From: Myxocyprinus asiaticus
Taxonomy: Eukaryota; Chordata; Actinopteri; Cypriniformes; Catostomidae
Reading direction: 5' to 3'
Length of the DNA stretch: 64,000 nt
Assembly (NCBI RefSeq): GCF_019703515.2
Contig: NC_059385.1
Coordinates: 28,686,001 to 28,750,000, forward strand
The position numbers and the translations under genes are program-made. Shown piece after piece: positions 38,187 to 48,715 of this stretch. Position 1 is the stretch's first letter, and every line of letters begins with the position of its first letter. The notes under the pieces are model-generated. The model did no database searches. It was not told the DNA's origin and worked only from the letters and a program-made list of their open reading frames with translations.

Positions 38187-39676
38187 GTGCCCGACCGATA
38201 TATCGGCCGGCCAATATTAGCCTTTCACCGATATATCGGTATCGGCATATATTTTACCAATATGCGCAGATATGAAAACGTTTTTTCAGAACATATAATG
38301 CAGAAAACAATGCTTTAGAATTGGTGTCATAGCGTAGTTTTTCCAGCAGAGCGTGCTCCGACTCCATTGTTTACAGAGCTGAACTGATGGTGGCTCTACA
38401 GACAGGACGGAGCTGAGCGGTGTCTCGGTAAGTTAACTAGTTTGGGAAAAACATACTGGAAACTTAATTAACAATGACCCCATCATATTCCCTTTTCAAT
38501 ATAACTAATATAACATTAACCTTGTCCCTGACAACCATGTCACTCTTGTCTGTTTGCTGTTAGCCAGCTATAGTTTGTCATTGCAATCAGTAATGTAGCA
38601 GATTGAAAGGTAAACATCAGAGCATCTTTTTGCAGCTCAGCAGACAATGGTGCGGTGGTGGATTGTGTCTGATGAGTGTTGATTTCATGCTGTGTTTTTA
38701 CCTAGTTGGTGAGACACAGTGCTGGAAAGTAAAATAAACAACATCAGTCTTTTACTCTCCATGACAACCAGCTTATAGCTAACTACCTAATCACATAGCT
38801 ACTTTCGTTGTCGTCAGCTGATTGGAAGCTAATGTGTGAACATGTATTCACCAAACTGTTTTGTTCAGGATTCACAGTTTGGTACCTCCTTCAACCGAAC
38901 AATTCCAGTCGTTGCATTTACAAAATGTAATATTTAGAGGTCTGGTTTTCCACAGTTGAAAGTTTCTCCTGAACTTGTATAGCAGAATACGGTATAACAC
39001 CGCTGTTTATCTTGACTTGGCAGTATTAATATATTGACTGATACTAAACAGTACTACTGATGTTTATTTAGCTATTTATTTTATTTTTATTTATTCTTTA
39101 TTTTAATTGTCAGCATTTGACTGATACTAAACAGTACTGATGTTTATTTAGCTATTTATTTTATTTTTATTCTTTATTTTAATGGTCAGCATTTGACGGA
39201 TACTAAATAGTACTGATGTTTATATAGCTATTTATTTTTTATTTATTCTTTATTTAAACAGTCAGCATTTGACTGATACTAAACAGTACTGATGTTTATT
39301 TAGCTATTTGTTTTATTTTTATTTATTCTTTATTTAAATGGTCAGCAATTGACTTATACTAAACATACAGTACTGATGTTTATTAAGCTATTGATTGTAT
39401 TTTTATTTATTCTTTATCTTCTCAGTGTTCATTTCTAGAATTTGTTGACAATGTATAATAATAATAATGTCAAATATTCTTTGATAAAAATATATTTTTA
39501 AGAAAGCAGCCTTCTGAGTACCTTTGCATAGTCATATTGGTGAAAAATCCACACTGGTCTGTTTTCATTCCAGCTCAAAAATTAAATATATCGGCCACCA
39601 TATCAGTAATCGGTGAATTTTCCCTCTCTAAAATCAGTATCGTATCAGTCTCAAAAATCCCATATCGGTCGGGCTC
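38187..39676. mobile_element. TA-flanked CGATA-type element nested in Tc1
   Basis: The left end GTGCCCGACCGATATATCGG and the right end, in reverse GAGCCCGACCGATATGGG, are inverted partners. TA lies on each side (38185-38186, 39677-39678). Length is 1490 bp. It carries a five-unit tandem array (39036-39425). No transposase frame is present, so the superfamily is not assignable from this copy. Confidence 0.82.
39036..39425. repeat. Minisatellite, five units of 76-83 bp
   Basis: Units start at about 39036, 39119, 39195, 39271 and 39351, each opening GACTGATACTAAACAGTACT with small changes and containing GATGTTTATTTAGCTATT. It lies wholly within the CGATA-type element. Confidence 0.88.
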
Positions 39677-39679
39677 TAA

Positions 39680-40553
39680 TCCTTCATGCTGGTGGAGTCT
39701 TCTCTTCCGTTCACCCCACAGTTTTTCTATGGGGTTCAGGTCAGGAGACTGGGATAGCAATGGCAGAACCTTGATTTTGTGGTCAGTGAACCATTTTGGT
39801 GTTGATTTGTATGTGTTTTGGATCATTGTCCTGCTGTAATATCCAACCACAGCCAACCATTTTAAGCTTTCTGGCAGAAGCAATCAGGTTTTGATTTTTT
39901 ATCAGTTGGTATTTGATAGAGTCCATGATGCCATGTATCTGAACAAGATGTCCAAGACCTCTGGCATAAAAACAGCCCCACAACTTTAAAGATCCACCAC
40001 CATATTTAACCGTGGGCATGAGATACATTTCAATATGGCTTCCTCTCTGTGTGTGCCAAAACCATCTCTGGTGTTTGCTGCCAAAAATCTCTGTTTTTCT
40101 TTTATCTGACTATAGAACCCGGTCCCTACTGAAATTCCAGTAGTGTCTGGAAAACTGAAGACACTTGAATTTGTTGTTGGATGAGAGCAGAGGCTTTTTT
40201 CTTGAAACCCTCCCAAACAACTTGTGGTGATGTAGGTGATCTCTGATTGTTGTTTTGGAGACTTTCTGACCCCAAGACCAAACTAATTTCTGCAATTCTT
40301 AAGCTGTGATTTTTGAAGACTTTTTGGCTACCCGAACCATCCTCCTCACCATGCGTGGAGACAATATAGACACATGTCCTCTTTCAGGCCTATTTGTAAC
40401 ATCTCCAGTTGATTGGCACGTCTTAATTATTGCCCTGATGATGGAAATTGGTATTTTCAATGATTTAGCTATTTTCTTAAAGCCACTTCTTATTTTGTGA
40501 AGCTCAACAACCTTTTGCTGCACATCAGAACTTTATTCTTTGTTCTTACCCAT
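39680..40553 (-). pseudogene. Tc1 transposase pseudogene lacking its C-terminus
   Basis: The minus-strand start is at 40553 (MGKNKE, then a stop). The helix-turn-helix region follows (QQKVVELHKIRSGFKKIAKS, SKITA). Later pieces in other frames show YGGGSLKLWGCF, LQQDNDPKH (second Asp) and SPDLNPIEKLWGE (Glu). The part after the Glu is lost at the nested insertion. Multiple frameshifts. Confidence 0.82.
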
Positions 40554-40639
40554 TGTGATGGATGACTAAGAGAATTTGGCCTGCTTATTACCTCATTCAT
40601 GGCTGAACAATTTCATGTTCCATCATATGAATGGGAATA

Positions 40640-42273
40640 CAATTGTGCTCAAACTTTTGCATACCCTTGGAGAATTGGTAATATTTGTACCATTTTTAAA
40701 GAAAACATGAGTGAGCAGGCAAAACACATTTCTTTTATTTCTTATGGGATTCATATTCAGCTGTAGGTTATAACAGATGGCACAATCATAAAACAAAACA
40801 TGGCAACAAAGACAAAAATGAAATGACCCCTGTTCAAAAGTCTGCATACCCTTAGTTCTTAATACTGTGTAATGCCTCCATTAGCATCAATGACAGCGTG
40901 CAGTCTTTTGTAATAGTTGTCTACGAGGCCCCAAATTCTTGCAGGTGGTATAGCTGCCCATTCATCTTGGCAAATTGTCTCCAGGTCATGCAAAGTCTTT
41001 GGTCGTCTTGCATGAACCGCATGTTTGAGATCTCCCCAGAGTGGCTCGATGATATTAAGGTCAGGAGACTGTGATGGCCACTCCAGAACCTTCACCTTTT
41101 TCTGCTGTAACCACTGGAGGGTCAACTTGGCCTTGTGCTTAGGATCATTGTCGTTCTGGAACGTCCAAGAGCGTCCCATGCGCAGCTTTCGTGCAGAAGA
41201 ATGCAAATTGTCTGCCAGTATTTTCTGATAACATGCTGCATTCATCTTGCCATCAATTTTCACAAGATTCCCCATGCCTTTAGAGCTCACACACCCCCAA
41301 AACATCAGTGAGCCACCACCATGCTTCACAGTGGGGATGGAATTCTTTTCATTATAGGCCTTGTTGACCCCTCTCCAAACACAGTGCTTATGGTTTTGAC
41401 CATAAAGCTCTATTTTGGTCTCGTCACTCCAAATTACAGTGTGCCAGAAGCTGTGAGGCATGTCAAAGTGTTGTCGGGCATATTGTAACTAGGCTTTTTT
41501 GTGGCATTGGCACAGTAAAGGCTTCTTTCTGGCAACTCGACCATGCAGCTCATTTTGTTCAAGTATTGTCGTATTGTGCTCCTTGAAACAACCACACCGT
41601 CTTTTTCCAGAGCAGCCTGGATTTCTCCTGAGGTTACCTGTGGGGTTTTTTTTGTATCCCGAACAATTCTTCTGGCAGTTGTGGCTGAAAACTATCTTGG
41701 TCTACCTGACCTTGGCTTGGTATCAAGAGATCCCCGAATTTTTCACTTCTTAATAAGTGATTGAACAGTACTGACTGGCATTTTCAAGGCTTTGGATATC
41801 TTTTTATATCCTTTTCCATCTTTATAAAGTTCCATTACCTTGTTACGCTGGTCTTTTGACAGTTCTTTTCTGCTCCCCATGGTTCAGTGTCTAGCCTGCT
41901 CAGTGCATCCATGTGAGAGCTAACAAACTCATTGACTATTTATACACAGACACTAATTGCAATTTAAAAAGCCATAGGTGTGGGAAATTAACCTTTAATT
42001 GCCTTTTAAACCTGTGTGTGTCAACTTGTGTGTCTGTAAAAAGGCCAAACATTCAAGGGTATGTAAACTTTTGATCAGGGCCATTTGGGTGATTTCTGCT
42101 ATCATTATGATTTAAAAAGGAGCCAAACAACTATGTGATAATAAATGGCTTCATATGATCACTGTCCTTAAAAGACAGTTTTTTTTTTTTTTTGCATGAT
42201 CAGTCATATTTTCAAAATCTATGCCAAAATTTCACAGTTTCTGCCAGGGTGTGCAAACTTTTGAGCACAACTG
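40640..42273 (-). mobile_element. Near full-length Tc1 element
   Basis: The ends CAATTGTGCTCAAACTTTTG and, in reverse, CAGTTGTGCTCAAAAGTTTG are inverted, with TA flanks (40638-40639, 42274-42275). Length is 1634 bp, full size for fish Tc1 elements. The transposase relic reads on the minus strand. Confidence 0.93.
40859..41880 (-). pseudogene. Tc1 transposase pseudogene with intact catalytic half
   Basis: The start at 41880 gives MGSRKELSKDQRNKVMEL, a classic Tc1 DNA-binding N-terminus (KGYKKISKALKMP). A stop interrupts it after about 45 codons and a second soon after, and a frame change occurs near 41465. From 41461 a clean 200-codon frame holds the whole DDE domain: VIWSDETK (first Asp), NDNDPKHKAK (second Asp) and SPDLNIIEPLWGD (Glu), ending GGITQY. 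It is the best-preserved transposase segment in the window, but the protein as a whole cannot be made. Confidence 0.92.
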
Positions 42274-42275
42274 TA

Positions 42276-45200
42276 TATCTCCGTAACTATTAGGTGTAGA
42301 GTCAAACGTCCAATTACACAAGTTTTCTCTAGCAGTGGTTTTGTATGTTGATTTTTAAACACCTAGGCTGTGTCCAAATATACACCCTTCTCTAGGCCTA
42401 TACCAATAACAGTAGGCTATGCCAATGGAGTAGTGTCAGCATCATCAGAATTCAAAAAAAGAGTATGCGAGAAATACCTGGATCACCTACTACCTACTCT
42501 TGTATCACCCTGAAGCGGTTTATTTTGCAATAACAACCAGCTGACCATACATTACCCGCTTACATGGCTATAAAATATTGATTTGCATTGAAATTATGTA
42601 ATTTGAGGAGAAAGAAATTGCTGAACAGCTGGAATCAACCTCTGGTTTACGTCGGAGTTCTGTTGGTGTTTACTTGGTAAAAATGACCATCTGACTCCTC
42701 ATTAATCAGCCTATTACAAGACTACTTGCCAAATAAATAAATGCACATGAAACATTGATTTGCTCTGAAATTGTGTAATTATATAAGAAAGAAAGAAATC
42801 GCTGGTTTGCGTCGGAGTTCTTTTGGTGTTTACTTTGTAAAAATGACTGTCATTATTCAGTCTATTACAAGACTTCTTGCCAAATAAATAAATAAATGCA
42901 CACGAAACATTGATTGGAGTTGAAATTATTTGATTAGCTTACTTGTAGAGATGCACAGTGAGCCGAGAAGCAAGAGAGATGGCTCGCAGAACCCAGATGA
43001 GTGGTCTGTTACATCTTAATCCCCTGATGTGTGGCAGTTATAGAGCAATATCTGACCGCTGGATGGCACCAATGACCAATCAGAATCGAGAATTCCAGAG
43101 AGCCGTGTAATAAATAAATAAAAACTAATGTGTTACTGTATGTTTACCAAGAAAGTTGTTCCTTGTGGTTATACTGTGCTTGTTCAACAAAACCAAAATG
43201 AGTTATTTTTGCAGTTGTTGTTACAACATCTTAAATTCAGGTCATGGGACAATACCCGTGTTCCTGGATGAAGTATGTCTGGGAATGTATACATAATGGC
43301 CTGCATACCTAAAGAACATACTTTTTTACCGTCCAAGAAGGACGTTTTTTATCAAATGCAATACATACTCTGACCATAGGCTACACGATTTCAGATTCAG
43401 CACTTCTTCCAGTATCATAATTTTCAGTATCATAATATTTTTGTATTAGCTCTTACCAAATAAGCATACATGCAATGGTCAACTAGCTATATTGTGAAGG
43501 CAGATTTTAACTAAAAGTTTGAACTGTGTTCTCAGGATAATGGTATTTAATGAATGTTGGGTCAGGGAAAGTGACATGTTTTAAATGTTATAAAATTACA
43601 AATTGCAATTCCTGTTGACCAAAGTAATGGTATTTTTGCACATTACCTTTTTTTTTCTGTTCCAAGTTTTTTCCATAATTGTTTTACATTTTGCTGAAAG
43701 CCTAGAATGTTTACTGGCAGGATTGTGACATCATCCTCTGCTATTGGTGTATGTTGTCACAACAGGTCAGCATGTATTCTGAACAGAAAAAATCCTGGGC
43801 AATAGTGGAAATAATAACTTTTTATTTCCATGACTTAGGTCTGTGCCAATACAGAAATTAACCTACCCTGAGAAATCTCTCCCCTACATGCCATTCATTT
43901 GTTTATGTCTTGCTAAATGTATGTGTAACTCTAACACAAGCAGAAATGTTTAAGCCACATTACTCTGCCTCAAGGCCTTACCATTGTTTAGGTCTGTAGA
44001 GGTCTTGATCAGTTTGATTAGGCAAGACCACATAAAGCCAGTTGGTTACTAAAAGCTCTGAGACGTATTGCAGCATTGGTTAATCATTCCTCTCATGTTA
44101 AAACCCCTCCCTGTGGTCGGGATAGGCACTAAGTGGGTTTTCCACATTACACTGTAATAGTACATAATTTATGCAGCATTTAGGCGAACGGTGAAATCCC
44201 TGATGGCTTGTTAACGTGCACCAGAAAAACTTTTCCCAAAAATATGTATTTACTTATAAACTGACTTACTGGAAACATATTCTATGCAGGCCTATTGGAT
44301 TTGCATTTAGCTTTATTTCAATGGGAATTGCATAACAATCAGAGGAGGCTGTCAATTATTGTGTTTAAAAGTTACACTGATAACTTAAAAAATCAACTCA
44401 TTTTAAGAAAACATTCAAATGATATTTGAAATTATTTTCGCCAGTTTTGATGTTAAAACATAAACAGCCATGTGCACAAGATATGCAAACATTAAATAAG
44501 CTGCCAACATTATGTTCAAGGTGTTGAAATGCAGAGCAAAATCGGGGAAATGGGCAAAAATCTACGTGTCCCAATCATGGCCATGTCTAAGAAGTCTAAG
44601 AAAGTACATCACCTTACACGTTGTCAAATTATTATGTATAAGCGGTGTGAGATGAATGTAAATGCACTCACTGTGTATGAAGAGTATTAAGATTGGTGTC
44701 CTCAACAGGATTTTATCAATAGGATGAATGTTTACCGTAACCCGGTAGGTACCTGCGGTCAAACCGTTACGCTCAAGTATCTATAGTGTAATGTAAGTAT
44801 GTTTTCCATTCTCAGCACACCAAATTATGCCTTCCTGGGTTTCTTCATGCACATGATTGGTTAACTGTGAGATTTCTCTACATATTATACCTTGTTGACC
44901 CATACAATGCCTCCACCGTCTTGTGCTACTCTGCTTGAATCACTCAAGAGGAGCCCTATTGTTGATTTTTGGCCATAGGGAAAGAGCAAGCATGTATAAG
45001 TTATGGACAACTAATTAAAACATCATCCTAACCTATACTTGACCCTTACTCTTTTACAATGGGCTCTACGGATTCTTTTGTGCACTGCCCTCTGACTTGT
45101 CCAGTGTTGGATGTCTTCTAAAGTCTTTTTCCTGATACTTTGGCAAAGGTCTACAGCGGTAACTGGAGCACAAGAGCCCTGCAAAGAATTAATTAGGCTC

Positions 45201-45305
45201 AAATTAGTTTTTCCACCCATGGTAAGCACTGACAATGACCGGGAAACACAGGACATCAGGAGGTCAGGTAGTCTCCCAGCCATTGACCCTCAGGAGACCT
45301 CAGAT
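42276..45305. other. Non-coding stretch, mostly unassigned
   Basis: No gene is seen. 42366-42510 has GTGTCCAAATATAC and ACTACCTACTC words like the MITE at 55263, probably a worn relative. A tandem duplication lies at 42577-42935. From about 43340 to 45300 I recognise nothing. Confidence 0.6.
42577..42935. repeat. Tandem duplication, period about 155-175 bp
   Basis: The words ATTGATTTGC, GTCGGAGTTCT, TTGGTGTTTACT, TATTACAAGACT and TTGCCAAATAAATAAA recur in the same order in two units (from 42577 and 42750), with the start of a third at about 42905. Confidence 0.8.
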
Positions 45306-45309
45306 GGCA

Positions 45310-45475
45310 GGGGTGGTGTGGTGTAGTGGTTGAGGCTCAGGCCTGGTAACCAGAAGACTGCTAGTTCCATCCCTGCAAGAAGCAAGCCAAGAGTCTTCTG
45401 GGATCAATATTGTGCTCTTGACAAAGGCACTTAATTAAAGGTTGTTCCAGGAGGATTGTACTAGTAATAAATTCA
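45310..45475 (+). mobile_element. tRNA-derived SINE
   Basis: The head has a pol III A-box-like GTGGTGTAGTGGTTGAGGC and, about 35 bp on, CTGCTAGTTCCATCCC in the B-box position, where GGTTCGAATCC would be intact. CTCTTGACAAAGGCACTTAA and an AGTAATAAATTCATGATG tail follow the usual fish SINE order. The tail is short and the B box mutated. Confidence 0.7.
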
Positions 45476-45549
45476 TGATGCAAATGTCTGACATTATCAC
45501 ATGAAAGTCCTGAAAATAAATTCCAAAGAGCAATTTTTCTTGATCCACT

Positions 45550-46275
45550 TCCATCATGTTCTTTTTCTTCTCGTTCTTCTCCTTATGCTTTTTCATCTAG
45601 TTCTTCCTTGTTCTTCTTGTAGGTCCAAGCTCCACCATTCTTAGATCCTGAAAAACCTACTTTTGAACTCCCCATAGACCGTTGGTCCAATTCGCATGAT
45701 TTTTTGTTTGTATCATCTAGAGACCCTCATGACAAAAATGTATCAAATGAATGTTGATTCGTCAAATCTTACAGAAGAAATAGGTTGATAAATGAATTTG
45801 GGCCATGACCAAAAATGTATTGTCTTATATCTTCTAAACAATTTGACAAATCAAAATTATCTTGAATTTTTTTTGTGAGGGTCTCTAGATGATACATGCA
45901 AAGTTTTGTGCGAATTGGACCAACGGCCTAGGAGTAGCCAAGAAAGCATTTTTCTTTGAAATTTCAAAAGGGCAGATAGAAATTAAATCGGAGATATAGG
46001 TTTTGTTTCACTAATCTTTGCAAGTCTGCAAACACCATACCTACAAAGTAACTAATGGTATTAGTTATGAAATTACTTTGCCCCTGATAGATCTGTTCTT
46101 TCAAATTTGGCAATTTCTGTCATTTTCTTCACTTTTCCAAACTGCTTGGACACCGATAATTGCCGCTTACGGCTATATTTCTTCTTCTAGTTCATCTTCT
46201 TGATGATCTTATCAATCTTCTTGTTCTTCTAGTTGTTTTTCTTTTCCTTCTTATTGTTCTTCTTCAGAACTTGCA
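45550..46275. repeat. CTT-rich repeat unit containing a palindrome
   Basis: The edges are TTCTTCT-rich (45555-45620 and 46180-46262). Between them are a near-perfect palindrome (45678-45928) and unique-looking sequence. No frame of interest. Confidence 0.55.
45678..45928. repeat. 250-bp palindrome (foldback)
   Basis: The left arm from ACCGTTGGTCCAATTCGCAT through TATCATCTAGAGACCCTCAT is mirrored at 45868-45928 by ATGAGGGTCTCTAGATGAT-like and GCGAATTGGACCAACGG. Weaker pairing continues inward (TTCGTCAAATCTTACAGAAG against CTTCTAAACAATTTGACAAA). Confidence 0.85.
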
Positions 46276-48249
46276 TCCATTTGAGAGGTCACATCATAAG
46301 GACCAGATGGTTGGTATCAACAGATTAATCAAGATAAACATGGAAATAAACTTGCATACAAGAAAATTTTTAGCTGTATTTGCTGATTCAAGGGAACCAA
46401 CTACTCACAAAAGTAAGTGTTGCATCTTGTGCACCAAATGCTGTTATACACATTGTTTCCAGCAGCTGGCAGCAGTTAAATGGAAAATGACCTAGGTGGG
46501 CCAACAGGCAGTCTATGAGCTGGGAATTTTTGTTGCTCTAATTAAAGCAATTATACATATTATTGCTGTTTTAACAGATTAATGCTGTTTCAGTAATGAA
46601 GCTTTTGTTTGCCACTTAGATGGCTTTAACTAACAGCACTGTTTTGCCACTTTGGTAATCAAAGTAGTAGTTTAAACTGCTAGCTGCTAATTGCCCAAGT
46701 GCTGAGATAAATAAACCCACCTTAACAATAGCAGTTAGAGTGAATGATACAAAGAAACTGGAAATGCCATGGCCTTATCTTGACCTGAACATGATGACAC
46801 TCCAGATTGGAGAGAAATCATTTAACTGACAGTGACAGTTTGACCTTAGGGGGTCAAGCTGTGGCATATGAACCACAGAGGTCTCAGCCAAGAAAAATTT
46901 TTAAACAAATGATCTTCTAGTTAAAATTACTATGATAACTTTATTTAGAGGTGATCTAGAAGAACACAATGTTGTGATGACCACTTTGCATGTCCTAAAA
47001 GAAGCTGAAGCAGTTTTGAAATGGGCATAATACATACCCTTGTTAAACCCCTGTTCTTTCATAGTGCTTTTGTTCTTTGGCTTGTCTTAAATGCCTTGTA
47101 AACACTAAAAATGGTTGTCACTCCTCTTTGATATGTTTATTCCCTTTCTGTATGCAAAGATTCTGTTTATTTATGGGAGTGACCACTGTATTTAATTTAA
47201 ATCGACATATACTGTACAGATCGAAATGAACAACTGGTTTTTAATGGTGTAATTAGAAGCGCATCTGATATGTTTGACTCTCTTCTCCAAGTGCGGTGCA
47301 AGCAAATCACACGGAAGAGTTTATGGTTGCCAACATTTTGCCACAAGAATAGGGGATGCTTGAGCATTTTCAGCAATACGGGCCAGGCTGATTTTCAGCC
47401 AAAACACAGGACATTCCAGCTAAAATGGGACATTTGACAACATTAGTGTTTCTGTACCATTGTTGCTTCCAGTAGCCCTGTAGTCTTGGGGTAACCCATG
47501 CAGGCATGCATTTTAAATGCAGCCCCTTAACATGTATAAACAAAAAAAGATGCCTCTTTTGACAGTAGCTATCTACCGGATGATAATATGTCTCTGGTCG
47601 CTAATATAAAAAATAAATAAATAAACGGGTTGAACTGTTGGCATTAATTGATCTTTTTCAAAACTGTGATAGGCCAAAGCATTGCTGTGGTCATCAATGT
47701 TAATCATTGCAGTTTTGAGAGTTACCCGCTTATTCCATACACAGACAGAACATTAATTTAGGGAATTTACTCCCTTATTTAAATGCTAATGTCACTCCCA
47801 GATCTCTGCAGTGCACATGTGGCCAAGGTGCACGAATGGTTAAGGTAACAAGTGTGCGTCATATTTTCCTAATGTACTATGTATACATCTCACCAGAACA
47901 AAGGAGACATGGGCCATGAAGAGTGTCCGTGATACTTCACTAAAGACGCATCATGCTGCATGTAACAGATACTAAGGGGTTGCGAAGACCTGAATGAACA
48001 TCCTCTCATTTGCAGTCTGTTTTCAGATGTAACACCCAAGCGATTCGCCATACACAACTCCCACCCAAAGAGATGCAGGGAGGAGTTATAAAAAACTGTT
48101 ATGCTTAATAATTGATGTGCTGCATTTCAATCAATTTTACCACAGCGCTAGGCTAATTAAGGGTTGTCTCTGATTCCCAGGGGTAATTTAAAAGAAAGAA
48201 TGCAGAAAAGAGTTTTTTCTCTTTTCCTTCGCTCTCTCCCTTCATCTCT
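46276..48249. other. Intergenic, repeat-poor
   Basis: No transposon ends and no credible coding frame were seen. 46500-46960 is rich in TAAT words and could be regulatory, but nothing specific can be assigned. Confidence 0.5.
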
Positions 48250-48715
48250 CACCCTCTCTCTCTCTATTCCTTCCTAGTGCCGCAGTTCATGGGAATTCGC
48301 TATTTCAAGAAGCAGAGATCCATTCCTCTCCATGCATCTCCTGAGGCGAAAGCCTAAATGCAATTAATACAGCCGCTTTACTGCCAGCTAATTATTAAAC
48401 GATAAAAAGAGATTATTTTACACCAGACTAATTTAAAGTTCATAGATGATTGTTTTAATTAATTAAATAAGAAAAAGTACACTGACTAACAGCATTTGCA
48501 TATGAAGGTAATACAGTAATTAGCCACAGCGACTGTTCTCACCTAGCTGGGCTACTTGGAGGAGTGGCGTATTAATGAGTGCTGCTTAAAAGCATTTTCT
48601 TTGAGTATTTAACAGTAAAATTAATAACTAAGGAGCTCAGTTAAGTGAAGGGGGAGTTGCTAATCCTTAAATATACTGAGGCACCTCCTCCCTCCAAACT
48701 CCATGCGTGACTCAG
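48250..48715. promoter_or_regulatory. Candidate conserved non-coding element with homeodomain and POU sites
   Basis: This repeat-free block holds a dense set of homeodomain-type cores: TAATTA at 48389, TTAATTAATTAA at 48455 and TAATTA at 48518, plus an octamer ATTTGCAT at 48494. It lies 14 kb downstream of smad2. Sequence texture resembles vertebrate developmental enhancers, but without alignment this is only a candidate. Confidence 0.35.

Larger units (their letters stand above)
37908..40637 (-). mobile_element. Tc1 element interrupted by a CGATA-type element
   Basis: It starts after TA (37906-37907) with CAGGTCTGGCCAAAAATATT. The body resumes after the insertion at 38187-39676 and runs into a minus-strand transposase relic. 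The right terminus is missing where another Tc1 begins at 40640, consistent with that second element having inserted into this one. Confidence 0.7.

Noticed and set aside
45310..45382. Possible tRNA gene
   Set aside because: The promoter-like boxes are there but no cloverleaf with paired acceptor stem forms, and SINE body sequence follows.
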